From Actinomycetota bacterium (GTDB lineage Bacteria; Actinomycetota; Acidimicrobiia; Acidimicrobiales; Ilumatobacteraceae), in NCBI GenBank assembly GCA_005805045.1, contig SYNW01000100.1:1-26507 (forward strand): 26,507 bases of DNA, written 5' to 3'. Below the pieces are notes generated by a model. The model had not been told where the DNA came from and did not search any database. It worked only from the letters and a program-made list of their open reading frames with translations. Below, piece by piece: positions 14,686 to 22,184 of the stretch. Within the stretch, counting starts at the first letter, position 1. Every line of letters starts with the position of its first letter. The position numbers and the translations under genes were made by a program.

Positions 14686-15834
14686 ATGTCTACAAAAGCA
14701 AAATTCACTATTTCCATAGTGGCAGGCGCAATTCTCAGTCTCGGGTTGGTTGTGCCATCGGCCAACGCAACATCAACAGTCTTGCCAGTATTCGGTGATT
14801 CGGGTGCAACGGTCGTTCGATTGCAGCAGGCGCTCATCGCCCGCGGATTCACTCTCAAAGGCGGTGCCGATGGTGTGTTCTCAACAAATACTCAAACGTC
14901 ATTAAAGAGCTTTCAAAAGGTAGCTGGCTTCAAGGCGACCGGTCGGTTGGACGACCGCACGGCGAAATTTCTTGGACTAATCGCCCCGGACCAGCCGGAG
15001 GCCAAGAAAGCAAAGACGGCGGCACCAGTCGTCACAGTTGCCCCGACAAAGACACCAAAAGTGGCTCAAGCCCCAGTTGTTGCAGTGGTAACGCCAAGTG
15101 TGGCCACGGTCGCCGAGGCTGCAGTTGCAGTGGCGATTACACCGATTGAGGGAATGTTGACTTTGGATACATTGCCGTCGCGCGGCCAACGGAGCGATGC
15201 AGTGCGTCTCGTGCAACAGAAACTGATCGCTAACTCGATCGAAGTCAAAGGTGGCGCGGACGGAATCTTCGGTGTTGCAACGACGATCTCGTTGACAAAC
15301 TTTCAAACATCACGTGGTCTGAACGCGACTGGTGCGGTCGATTTACCAACAGCGATCGCACTTGGCGTCCTTCCTGATTTGGCAACGCTGGGCATTACAC
15401 AAATCAGCGCATTTCCGTCGCAGGGCCGTTGCACGTTCGTGGATAGTTGGCATGAGCCTCGTTCAGGTGGACGTTTGCACATCGGTGTCGACATCATGGG
15501 ACCAAAGGGTCTTGCCCTTTACGCAGTCAGTGACGGCACGATCACCAAGATGTACGGCGCTGAGTCAAAGTTGAGCGGCAACGCACTTCGCTTGACAGTC
15601 GCCGATGGAACTTACTTCTTTTATGCACACCTTGACTCGTTTGCCTCTGGCATCACAGTCGGTACATCAGTTCGTGCAGGTCAAATTATCGGATACATGG
15701 GTTCAACTGGCAACACCGGAAGCCCACATCTTCACTTCGAGGTTCACCCAGGTGGTGGCGAGGCAGTCAACCCCTATCCAATAATCAAAGCTGTCGATGC
15801 ATGTCATGTTACGGAAGTGCTCCCACAACCGTAA
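14686..15834 (+). CDS. Secreted M23 metallopeptidase with two peptidoglycan-binding domains
   Basis: Cell-wall hydrolase acting outside the membrane, 382 residues. A Sec signal peptide runs to about 28 (SANA-TS). PG_binding_1 domain 1 is at 35-98 (GDSGATVVRLQQALIARGF, GGADGVFSTNTQTSLKSFQ) and domain 2 at 165-228 (GQRSDAVRLVQQKLIANSI, GGADGIFGVATTISLTNFQ). An Ala/Pro/Val/Thr-rich linker (102-153) separates them. The M23/LytM domain (about 245-366) has all zinc and catalytic positions: His265 and Asp269 (HIGVD), His315 (YAHLD), and His348/His350 (SPHLHFEVH). An active endopeptidase is therefore expected. Followed by a strong hairpin terminator. It may cut cross-links during growth or division; the exact bond is unknown. 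Confidence 0.92.
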   Translation: MSTKAKFTISIVAGAILSLGLVVPSANATSTVLPVFGDSGATVVRLQQALIARGFTLKGGADGVFSTNTQTSLKSFQKVAGFKATGRLDDRTAKFLGLIAPDQPEAKKAKTAAPVVTVAPTKTPKVAQAPVVAVVTPSVATVAEAAVAVAITPIEGMLTLDTLPSRGQRSDAVRLVQQKLIANSIEVKGGADGIFGVATTISLTNFQTSRGLNATGAVDLPTAIALGVLPDLATLGITQISAFPSQGRCTFVDSWHEPRSGGRLHIGVDIMGPKGLALYAVSDGTITKMYGAESKLSGNALRLTVADGTYFFYAHLDSFASGITVGTSVRAGQIIGYMGSTGNTGSPHLHFEVHPGGGEAVNPYPIIKAVDACHVTEVLPQP

Positions 15835-15848
15835 ATATCTGCTCGATT

Positions 15849-15889
15849 AATGGTGGTGGAGAGGTGAGATCCTCCACCACCATTTATTT
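15849..15889. terminator. Bidirectional hairpin terminator
   Basis: Perfect 13-bp stem AATGGTGGTGGAG (15849-15861) with CTCCACCACCATT (15872-15884), 10-base loop, followed by TATTT. It separates the convergent M23 peptidase (stop 15834) and histidine phosphatase (stop 15900). Confidence 0.8.
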
Positions 15890-15899
15890 GCATCGCAAT

Positions 15900-16577
15900 T
15901 CAGAAAGTTCTGTCTTCTTTCGGAATGTGCTCGAGATCAGACAATGGTGAAAGGGCGAACGTGTATCCATCACCAATTTTGAATGCCTCAAGCCTCGTGA
16001 TCGATGCATGACCCAGGACGAATCTTTCCCACTCCCATGGAGTTGGCGTCAAACCGAGCAGGTGACAAACTACGGTGCTATTGGTTCCTGCGTGAGCAAT
16101 GCAGGCGATTCGCTCCCCAGCGTTTTCGATGTGCCAAATTGGCAGTTCGTGTTCGATGCGATAGACGCCATGCTCACCGAGAAATTTCTCGGCACCGCTG
16201 TGAATTCGTGCCACGAAATCTTTCATTGACTCACCGCCTTCAAGTCCGTTCCATTGTTCGCGTGCCGATCTTGAACGCTCTTCTTTGTAGGCCTTGCTGG
16301 CTCGCTCGGCAGGTGAACCCTGCCAAACAGGGCTGCGAATTTCTTCTAGCCACGGCGCAATAACCTCGTCTCGATTGAGTGCCGAGAGTATCGGTTCGGC
16401 GGTTTGTCTGGTTCTCAGCAATGGAGACACATATATATGATCGAACCGTTCTCGTGACAATCGCCTACCGAGCAGGCTCGCTTGCCGTCGACCCAACTCA
16501 GTGAGTGGTGGATTATCGACGCACAGATCGTCTTTGACCCACTGTGGCTGGGCATGTCGACACAAAAATAGTTCCAT
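15900..16577 (-). CDS. Histidine phosphatase (phosphoglycerate-mutase-like) family protein
   Basis: Cytoplasmic phosphatase/mutase-fold enzyme of unknown substrate, 225 residues from ATG 16577 (the frame extends to a TTG at 16598, but the fold starts at MELFLCRHA). The phospho-accepting His8 lies in RHAQ, replacing the more common RHG; SPLLRTRQTAEPI (51-63) supplies Arg55 and Arg57; GGES is at 114-117; and the second catalytic His162 is in IACIAHAGT. Length and motif order suit the branch of broad-specificity phosphatases, for example alpha-ribazole phosphatase or phosphosugar types. It lies 28 bases after the lipoprotein gene and probably ends the exporter operon, though a TAGAGT box at 16591-16586 could give it its own near-leaderless transcript. 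Confidence 0.85.
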   Translation of the reverse strand: MELFLCRHAQPQWVKDDLCVDNPPLTELGRRQASLLGRRLSRERFDHIYVSPLLRTRQTAEPILSALNRDEVIAPWLEEIRSPVWQGSPAERASKAYKEERSRSAREQWNGLEGGESMKDFVARIHSGAEKFLGEHGVYRIEHELPIWHIENAGERIACIAHAGTNSTVVCHLLGLTPTPWEWERFVLGHASITRLEAFKIGDGYTFALSPLSDLEHIPKEDRTF

Positions 16578-16605
16578 TTCGCCCAACTCTACCAACAACT
16601 GATAG

Positions 16606-17370
16606 TTATTCGTTTTCGAGCGCCTTGGCGACGTCTATCTTTACGTCGCAGGAATCAAATATTAGTTGAAGCATTTGCCAATATGTTTCGTCCACAACTT
16701 TTGAATCGTTTGAGTTCGCCGCGATCAAAGCAACACCGACACAATCGGCTTGTTCGTTCGTAATCGCTACGCCGAATCTCTCGACAACCACGAAGCCAAA
16801 CGCCCTCGCAACGCTTTCATCGTTGTCGTACCCCACTGGAGGCAATTCGATTGTTTCGTCTTGAATTATCGGATCTGGAAGCGTCGTACCGACATTGGGG
16901 AACTTATTGACCGGGCTATCTATCTCAAGATCGCAATTCTCGACAATGTATGTAGCAAGATTCGCCTGTGCTTGTTGGACTTCCGAACTTGCAAGCCTCA
17001 CACCAGCACTAATCACCGCAGAGTCTTTTTGCGCGAGATCCCCCTCCCAGTCGATCTCGCCAAGCGCATCGGATAGAGCCCCGAATGTGTTCAGTAACAC
17101 TTCGGTATCTACGCGCAAATCTCGGGATGCAGACTCATTGATCAAAATCAGGGTTCGAACGACCTCTTCAAAGATTTCTTGCAACCGCTCGGGTTGAAAT
17201 TTGCCGATATCGTCCAACGCGAGCGCGACTTGAGTGCTGGCACTGTTCCAGCGATCAGACTGTGCACACAGGGCATCGCGCTCGGCATTGGTCGCGCATC
17301 CAACCAAACTGATGGACATAAGTCCGATTAAAAAAACCATCGTGCTTCGCAGCGGTCGTTTTGCTTTCAT
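16606..17370 (-). CDS. Predicted lipoprotein of unknown function
   Basis: I do not recognise the family. From ATG 17370 it is 254 residues with a lipoprotein signal: basic start MKAKRPLRS, hydrophobic core 11-23, lipobox LVGC with Cys25. The frame is open to 17475, but that extension lies inside the exporter gene and would bury the signal. The mature protein has a helical N-terminal half (30-148) with Cys35 and Cys146 flanking it, an acidic/Pro-rich hinge (151-181), and a C-terminal part with Cys210 and Cys241. Two disulfides, one per half, are plausible. It starts 13 bases after the ABC exporter subunit, so it may act with the exporter as an extracytoplasmic partner; this is inference from position. 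Confidence 0.72.
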   Translation of the reverse strand: MKAKRPLRSTMVFLIGLMSISLVGCATNAERDALCAQSDRWNSASTQVALALDDIGKFQPERLQEIFEEVVRTLILINESASRDLRVDTEVLLNTFGALSDALGEIDWEGDLAQKDSAVISAGVRLASSEVQQAQANLATYIVENCDLEIDSPVNKFPNVGTTLPDPIIQDETIELPPVGYDNDESVARAFGFVVVERFGVAITNEQADCVGVALIAANSNDSKVVDETYWQMLQLIFDSCDVKIDVAKALENE

Positions 17371-17383
17371 TGCGTAGCCGTTA

Positions 17384-19207
17384 TTAGTTTGCGGAAGTTG
17401 CCGTAAGCCACTGAGCATAAATCTTTGCATATTCACGATTATTTGCGAGCAAGTCGAGGTGACTGCCGTCTTCACTAATTACTCCATGCTCAAGCACGAT
17501 GACTCGATCTGCGCGTGCCGCCGTAGATAGTCGGTGGGCAATTGAGATCGTGGTGCGACCCTCTGATAGCGCTCGCAGAGCCTTTGCCAATCTCACCTCG
17601 GCAATCGCGTCGACAGCCGAAGTGGCCTCGTCCAAAATAAGGACATCAGGATTCGACAGCGCGGCGCGAGCCAAGGCCACCAATTGTCTCTCGCCCGCAG
17701 AAAGAAAAGCACCACGTTGTCCGACCATTGTTTGCAAACCCATCTTCAACGAGCTGACCCAATCCTCGAGTTCTAATTGAGAGATCACCACATTTAAGTC
17801 TTCATTTGTCGCATTAGGCGAAGCGAAAAGCAAATTTTGCGCGATCGTGTCGGCGAACAAGAAAGGCTCCTGGGGCACGACCACAAGTCGTCGACGCAAC
17901 TCATCGTTGGCTACCCGCTTTAGATTCACCCCGCCCAGCGATATCGACCCCAAAGTTGGGTCTGCCAATCTGGCTATCAATCGTGCCAGGGTGGTTTTGC
18001 CCGAACCTGATGCTCCTACAAGTGCAACGTGCTGTCTCGGCGGAATCGACAAACTTATGTTTCGCAATACTGGCATGTCGTCATCTTGCACGTCAAGGCG
18101 CGAACTGTAAGAGAAACTCACCTCGTGAAGATCTATGCCCAGTGGTTGTTTTGGCAAAGCAATCGGACTCTTCGTTGGCGGCGGACCGATCGGCATATCC
18201 AAAATCCCCAAGACCCTGCGAAGACCGGCGACCGCTGTCTGGGTTTGATCAACAACTTCGGTAAATTCTGCGATTGGTTCGAGAAAGCGATAAGTCAAAA
18301 ACAAAAAGCCAACCATTGATCCGGCTGTTAACCCACTATCTACTCCGCGCAAAACGCCTACGCAGATGATCGCCACAATTGTAAAAACTGCAAAAACTTC
18401 TCCGGACGGAAATAAAAATGCACCAATAACTCCTGCGCGTATTTGGGCGTCGGCCCTCTTGCGCACTGCCCGCTTGCTTTTCAAGACAATGGGCTGATGG
18501 GCCTGATAGGCGCGCAGGGTCTCGGTGCCCGAAATCAATTCGCTGACGGTACCCAACAGTTCTGCGTTGCTTTCGCGAGCGATTTTGTAGGCCAAAACCA
18601 GACGACGTTGTAAATTTTGCAAGACTATAAATAGCGGCGCAGAAACGGCGAACGCCACTAACGCCAATATCCAATCGTAAGACAACATCACACAGGCGAC
18701 GACAAACATCAACGAACCATCCAAGAGCCAAACAAGGGCTCCCCACGAGAAAAAAATCGTCAAAGTTTCGATGTCGCTCGTTACGCGCGACACAAGCGCC
18801 CCGCGACGTTCGCCGTTATGATCGGCGAGACTCAGTCGATGGATGTGCTCGAACAATTTCACACGCATTGTGTACAGACCATTTTCTGCACTGATACCCA
18901 AGCGATAGACGGCCTGGCGAAGTGCCAGTGAAGCGAGGATCACCGAAACTGCCGCAATTGATGCCATCTGAGCTATAAATCCGACTCGTATGTCACCAGG
19001 CTGAAGCCCTTTATCAATCGTCTGTTGAATCAAAATAGGTACGACCACACGAGCCAATGAACCGATCACCGCCAGAATGAAAGTTACGCCAATGCCCTTT
19101 GACAGTGCAGGCGCGACGCTGAATCCGCGGTTAAGCGTCTTTGCCGTGGTGAATCGGCCGATCGGTTCGTTCATGATGAGGTATCCACTATTCGGTCTCG
19201 CGGTCAT
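17384..19207 (-). CDS. ABC exporter half-transporter, catalytically complete subunit
   Basis: Type IV ABC exporter subunit, 607 residues: six-helix membrane domain (about 40-330) and nucleotide-binding domain (about 355-600). Walker A GASGSGKTT (398-406), Q-loop VVPQEPFLFA (Gln446), Walker B LILDEATSA with catalytic Glu527, and switch His558 (IAHRLST) are all intact. The signature reads LSAGE (502-506) instead of LSGGQ. It overlaps the upstream subunit by 20 bases; an ATG at 19174, directly after that stop, is an alternative start. Together the pair forms a heterodimer in which this subunit supplies Walker A/B to the working ATP site. Substrate unknown; lipid, peptide or drug export are typical. 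Confidence 0.9.
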   Translation of the reverse strand: MTARPNSGYLIMNEPIGRFTTAKTLNRGFSVAPALSKGIGVTFILAVIGSLARVVVPILIQQTIDKGLQPGDIRVGFIAQMASIAAVSVILASLALRQAVYRLGISAENGLYTMRVKLFEHIHRLSLADHNGERRGALVSRVTSDIETLTIFFSWGALVWLLDGSLMFVVACVMLSYDWILALVAFAVSAPLFIVLQNLQRRLVLAYKIARESNAELLGTVSELISGTETLRAYQAHQPIVLKSKRAVRKRADAQIRAGVIGAFLFPSGEVFAVFTIVAIICVGVLRGVDSGLTAGSMVGFLFLTYRFLEPIAEFTEVVDQTQTAVAGLRRVLGILDMPIGPPPTKSPIALPKQPLGIDLHEVSFSYSSRLDVQDDDMPVLRNISLSIPPRQHVALVGASGSGKTTLARLIARLADPTLGSISLGGVNLKRVANDELRRRLVVVPQEPFLFADTIAQNLLFASPNATNEDLNVVISQLELEDWVSSLKMGLQTMVGQRGAFLSAGERQLVALARAALSNPDVLILDEATSAVDAIAEVRLAKALRALSEGRTTISIAHRLSTAARADRVIVLEHGVISEDGSHLDLLANNREYAKIYAQWLTATSAN

Positions 19208-20960
19208 GTTCGAACGCCTGAATCAACTCGCGATACTTGGCGCTCTGAATCAATAGAGATTCGTGCGTGCCGCGATCAGATATTTGTCCGTCGGCGATGA
19301 ACAACACTTCGTCTGCCAAGGCGATGGTTGATGGTCTCGATGCGACAATCAACACTGTCTTCTCGGCTGCGAACTTTCGCAAATTATCTACGACTTGGGC
19401 TTCAGTGTTCGGGTCGAGTGCAGATGTGGTGTCGTCCAGCAGCAAAACAGGTCTTGCATGGGCGATCGCACGTGCCAAAGCGATTCGCTGTCTTTGACCG
19501 CCGCTCAAACTTGTGCCGCGCTCTCCCATCGAAGTATCAAGTCCAAGTTCAAGATCTTCGATGAACTCGCGGCAGTGCGCGAGATCAATAGCCACGTCGA
19601 TCTTCGCTGTCGAAATATCGGTGCCGAGATCGATGTTATAACGCAGAGTGTCGGCGAACAGAAAAGCCTCTTGAAAAACTAACGCAGCGCCACCCTCCTG
19701 GACAGCAATCGTGCCGGAATCAGGTTCAATAAGTCCGGCGATGAGATGCAACAGCGTCGTTTTGCCACAACCGGTTGCACCAACTATTGCAACCGTTCGC
19801 CCAGCATCGATTTTCAGTGAGAAATTTCGCAGCAACTCGGCACCCTGTATGTGCCCATAGTTCAATTTTGAAATTTCGACACCCACTCCGTGACCCGCCA
19901 GTTGCAATTTTTTGGCGGGGTCCGCCATGATCGGCTCATTCAATAATTCACAGATACGACGCCAGCCCGCCACTGAGTGCGGTATCTCGGAAAATAAATA
20001 GCCAATAATCCTCAGTGGAAACATCAACAAGGTGAACAGATAGATGAAACTAGATAACTCGCCAACGCTCATTTGTCCAGACCGCACCCGATAGGCCCCG
20101 AGAACAATGAGCCCGATATTGATCAGGGTTGGGATCGCATCAAGCATCGCCTCGAAAGCAGAGCGAACCCCGACCGCATCAATTCGTGCGTCACGTAATC
20201 GTGCAGTGATACTCGCCAGTCGTGCAGTTTCGCGTTCTTCGGCACCGAAAGATTTGACGACCATGACGCCGTCGAAGCTTTCGTGAACCGCCTCTGACAA
20301 CGCACCAAGTTCCTGCTGTGCCACGTTGTAGAAGCGATCAATTCGGCGCTGATAACCGATATTGAGTGCGAGCAAGATAGGAAAGACAAGAACTGCGATT
20401 ATCCCTAATGGCACGTCCACATAAAGCATCCAGCTAGCCGCAATGACCATCATCACCAGTACTGACGATGAATATGGCAATGGTGCAAGAACTCCAACAG
20501 TTGCGTCGGCGTCAACGCCGCAACGTGCAACAAGATCACCGTTCATTCGTGCCCGATGCCATTTGGCTGGTTGCGCCACGACATGATCCAGAACCTTGTC
20601 GGTCAGGGTTTCTGCCGTTCGCCACTCGGTTTTACCCGCGAAACTACGACGAATCACAACTCCGAACGCACGAAGTAATCCGATACCAATTACGATCACC
20701 GAACCAGCGAATAACGCAGTTGTATCGAGTTGACCCTGCTCAAATCGAATCAAAATTACACGGTCGATCATCCAGCGCAAACCAATGGATGACCCAACGG
20801 TACAAATAGCAAACAGCGCCGCTCCAGACACGGCGGTGATGAACAGCCGAGGGTGAAACCTGACTATTTTGCTGACCAGGTCGACGGCCTCTTTGAGTCG
20901 CCCTTTTGCGGCGATCTTTGCTGAGTCTGGCGTCACAGCAGTTTCATCAATTAATTTCAC
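19188..20960 (-). CDS. ABC exporter half-transporter, degenerate-site subunit
   Basis: Partner of the downstream exporter subunit, 590 residues from a GTG at 20960: membrane domain (about 35-335) and nucleotide-binding domain (about 360-580). Walker A is GATGCGKTT (394-402), Q-loop VFQEAFLFA (Gln430) and the signature is canonical LSGGQ (485-489). However, Walker B reads VLLLDDTTSALD, with Asp510 where the catalytic Glu should be, and the switch histidine is replaced by Ser541 (VASRPST instead of AHRLST). Loss of both residues marks the non-hydrolysing site of asymmetric exporters such as TM287/288 or BmrCD. First gene of the minus-strand cluster and divergent from the small membrane protein at 21004. 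Confidence 0.9.
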   Translation of the reverse strand: MKLIDETAVTPDSAKIAAKGRLKEAVDLVSKIVRFHPRLFITAVSGAALFAICTVGSSIGLRWMIDRVILIRFEQGQLDTTALFAGSVIVIGIGLLRAFGVVIRRSFAGKTEWRTAETLTDKVLDHVVAQPAKWHRARMNGDLVARCGVDADATVGVLAPLPYSSSVLVMMVIAASWMLYVDVPLGIIAVLVFPILLALNIGYQRRIDRFYNVAQQELGALSEAVHESFDGVMVVKSFGAEERETARLASITARLRDARIDAVGVRSAFEAMLDAIPTLINIGLIVLGAYRVRSGQMSVGELSSFIYLFTLLMFPLRIIGYLFSEIPHSVAGWRRICELLNEPIMADPAKKLQLAGHGVGVEISKLNYGHIQGAELLRNFSLKIDAGRTVAIVGATGCGKTTLLHLIAGLIEPDSGTIAVQEGGAALVFQEAFLFADTLRYNIDLGTDISTAKIDVAIDLAHCREFIEDLELGLDTSMGERGTSLSGGQRQRIALARAIAHARPVLLLDDTTSALDPNTEAQVVDNLRKFAAEKTVLIVASRPSTIALADEVLFIADGQISDRGTHESLLIQSAKYRELIQAFEHDRETE

Positions 20961-20990
20961 TATCTAGTTCTACCATTTACTCGGATCACC

Positions 20991-20996
20991 TATCGT
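20991..20996 (+). promoter_or_regulatory. Probable -10 box for a leaderless transcript
   Basis: TATCGT, with the predicted start point (7 bases on) at about 21003, directly at the GTG 21004. No Shine-Dalgarno is present. A weaker TAGAAC on minus (20972-20967) sits at the same distance from the exporter GTG at 20960. Confidence 0.45.
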
Positions 20997-21003
20997 TGTG
21001 TCG

Positions 21004-21516
21004 GTGAAATACATTCTGCGAATCTTTCTCACAACAACTGTCGCACTAATTGTCGTGATGTGGATTTATGCACTTTTTTTTGCTTCAAAGGATTCTATTA
21101 ACAAGTTTGAAGATCGAGAGTGGGCCGCCGGCGCACAGGCTCGTTGCTTGCTTGCCAAAGAAGAGCGCAAACAACTTTCTGATTATCGAATTGTTGATCA
21201 ACTAGGACTTGACGCACTCAAAGAGCGAGCCGATTTGATCGACATCGCGACTGACACGATCGAGCGTTTTGTCGCCGAGTTTCGCACTTCATTGCCTAGA
21301 GATCCAAAAGGTATCGAAATAGTTGGTCTTTGGCTCGACGACTATGAAATCTATATTGCCGATCGCCGAGATTTCGCTAACGACTTAAGAATCGGCGTCG
21401 ATGAGCAGTTTGCAGAAACACCGATAGATGGTCTGCCCATCAGCGAAAAGATCGCGACATTCGCCGCCGACAATGAAATGTCGTTCTGCAAACCACCAAT
21501 TGATTTGTCGATCTAA
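21004..21516 (+). CDS. Small membrane-anchored protein of unknown function
   Basis: 170 residues from GTG 21004 (two more from a GTG at 20998). One N-terminal hydrophobic helix (about 5-27) without a signal-peptidase site is followed by a charged, mostly helical extracytoplasmic part. It has two cysteines, Cys48 and Cys162 from the 21004 start, that could pair. The segment WLDDYEIYIADRRDFAND resembles a W-D-x-Y-x-x-D-R pattern I associate with small actinobacterial membrane proteins, a recollection rather than a comparison. The stop interlocks with the convergent acetyltransferase stop over the 4 bases CTAA. It is divergent from the exporter operon. I do not assign a function. Confidence 0.72.
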   Translation: MKYILRIFLTTTVALIVVMWIYALFFASKDSINKFEDREWAAGAQARCLLAKEERKQLSDYRIVDQLGLDALKERADLIDIATDTIERFVAEFRTSLPRDPKGIEIVGLWLDDYEIYIADRRDFANDLRIGVDEQFAETPIDGLPISEKIATFAADNEMSFCKPPIDLSI

Positions 21517-22184
21517 AAGTGTTTTTTTGCTGACCAGCCTGAATCTGGCGAATATTGACGAATGACTTTGGCGGGTGAGCCGACCGCGACGCAGTAATCG
21601 GGCAGTTCACCAGTGACAACTGAGTTAGCGCCCACGGCAACGTTTCTGCCAATTTTTGAGCCGGGCAAAACAACCACACCGTGCCCGAGCCAAGAACCAT
21701 CCCCGATCGAAACAGACTTTTCCGGCTGCGTCTGAAGAGATATAGGTATTGTCACATCTTCGTAACCATGACTTTGATCGGTTATATAAACATGATGACC
21801 AGTCCACACGTCGTTACCGACGTCAATTGAAAGATGACCGACTATTCCAGACCCCCGACCAATCAGACAACGATCACCAATTCGCACGACTGGGTTCGTC
21901 AGACATTCCTGACCCGGCATCATGCCTGCCGACAAGGCCACATGTTCGCCGATCATCGTGTTTTTGCCGATTTGAATATATTTCTCGTTGAATATTGTGG
22001 TGAACGGAAACAAAATGATTGAGCCCGTACCGAATTTGCCAAACCCCTTGGCTCGTTTGGATTCGGGGCTAATTGACGCTTTGAACCTGAAGATCTGCCA
22101 AAGATTGGCAACAAGATCACCCAGTATGTTTCGCGCCACACAAACATCGTAATCACGCTGGATTAGATTGAAGGCCTGTGACAA
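21513..22184 (-). CDS. Left-handed beta-helix O-acetyltransferase (WbbJ/MaaT-like)
   Basis: Hexapeptide-repeat acyltransferase that transfers acetyl from acetyl-CoA, typically to a sugar of a surface polysaccharide. Repeats of the type IxIGxxxxI cover about 70-205 (IQIGKNTMIGEHV, VRIGDRCLIGRGSGI, VSIGDGSWLGHGVVV, IGRNVAVGANSVV). The active-site loop VYITDQSHGYEDVTIPI carries the expected catalytic His, and the C-terminal VAVGSPAKVIRQY is the CoA-binding end. I choose a TTG at 22184 because GGAGGAG (22198-22192) is 7 bases upstream; a TTG at 22190 is too close. The start overlaps the divergent carboxylesterase start by 7 bases. Substrate unknown. Confidence 0.85.
   Translation of the reverse strand: MSQAFNLIQRDYDVCVARNILGDLVANLWQIFRFKASISPESKRAKGFGKFGTGSIILFPFTTIFNEKYIQIGKNTMIGEHVALSAGMMPGQECLTNPVVRIGDRCLIGRGSGIVGHLSIDVGNDVWTGHHVYITDQSHGYEDVTIPISLQTQPEKSVSIGDGSWLGHGVVVLPGSKIGRNVAVGANSVVTGELPDYCVAVGSPAKVIRQYSPDSGWSAKKHF
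22164..22169 (+). promoter_or_regulatory. Probable -10 box inside the divergent gene
   Basis: TAGATT, with a predicted start point at about 22176, 2 bases before GTG 22178. It lies within the coding part of the acetyltransferase on the other strand. No -35 match. Confidence 0.4.
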
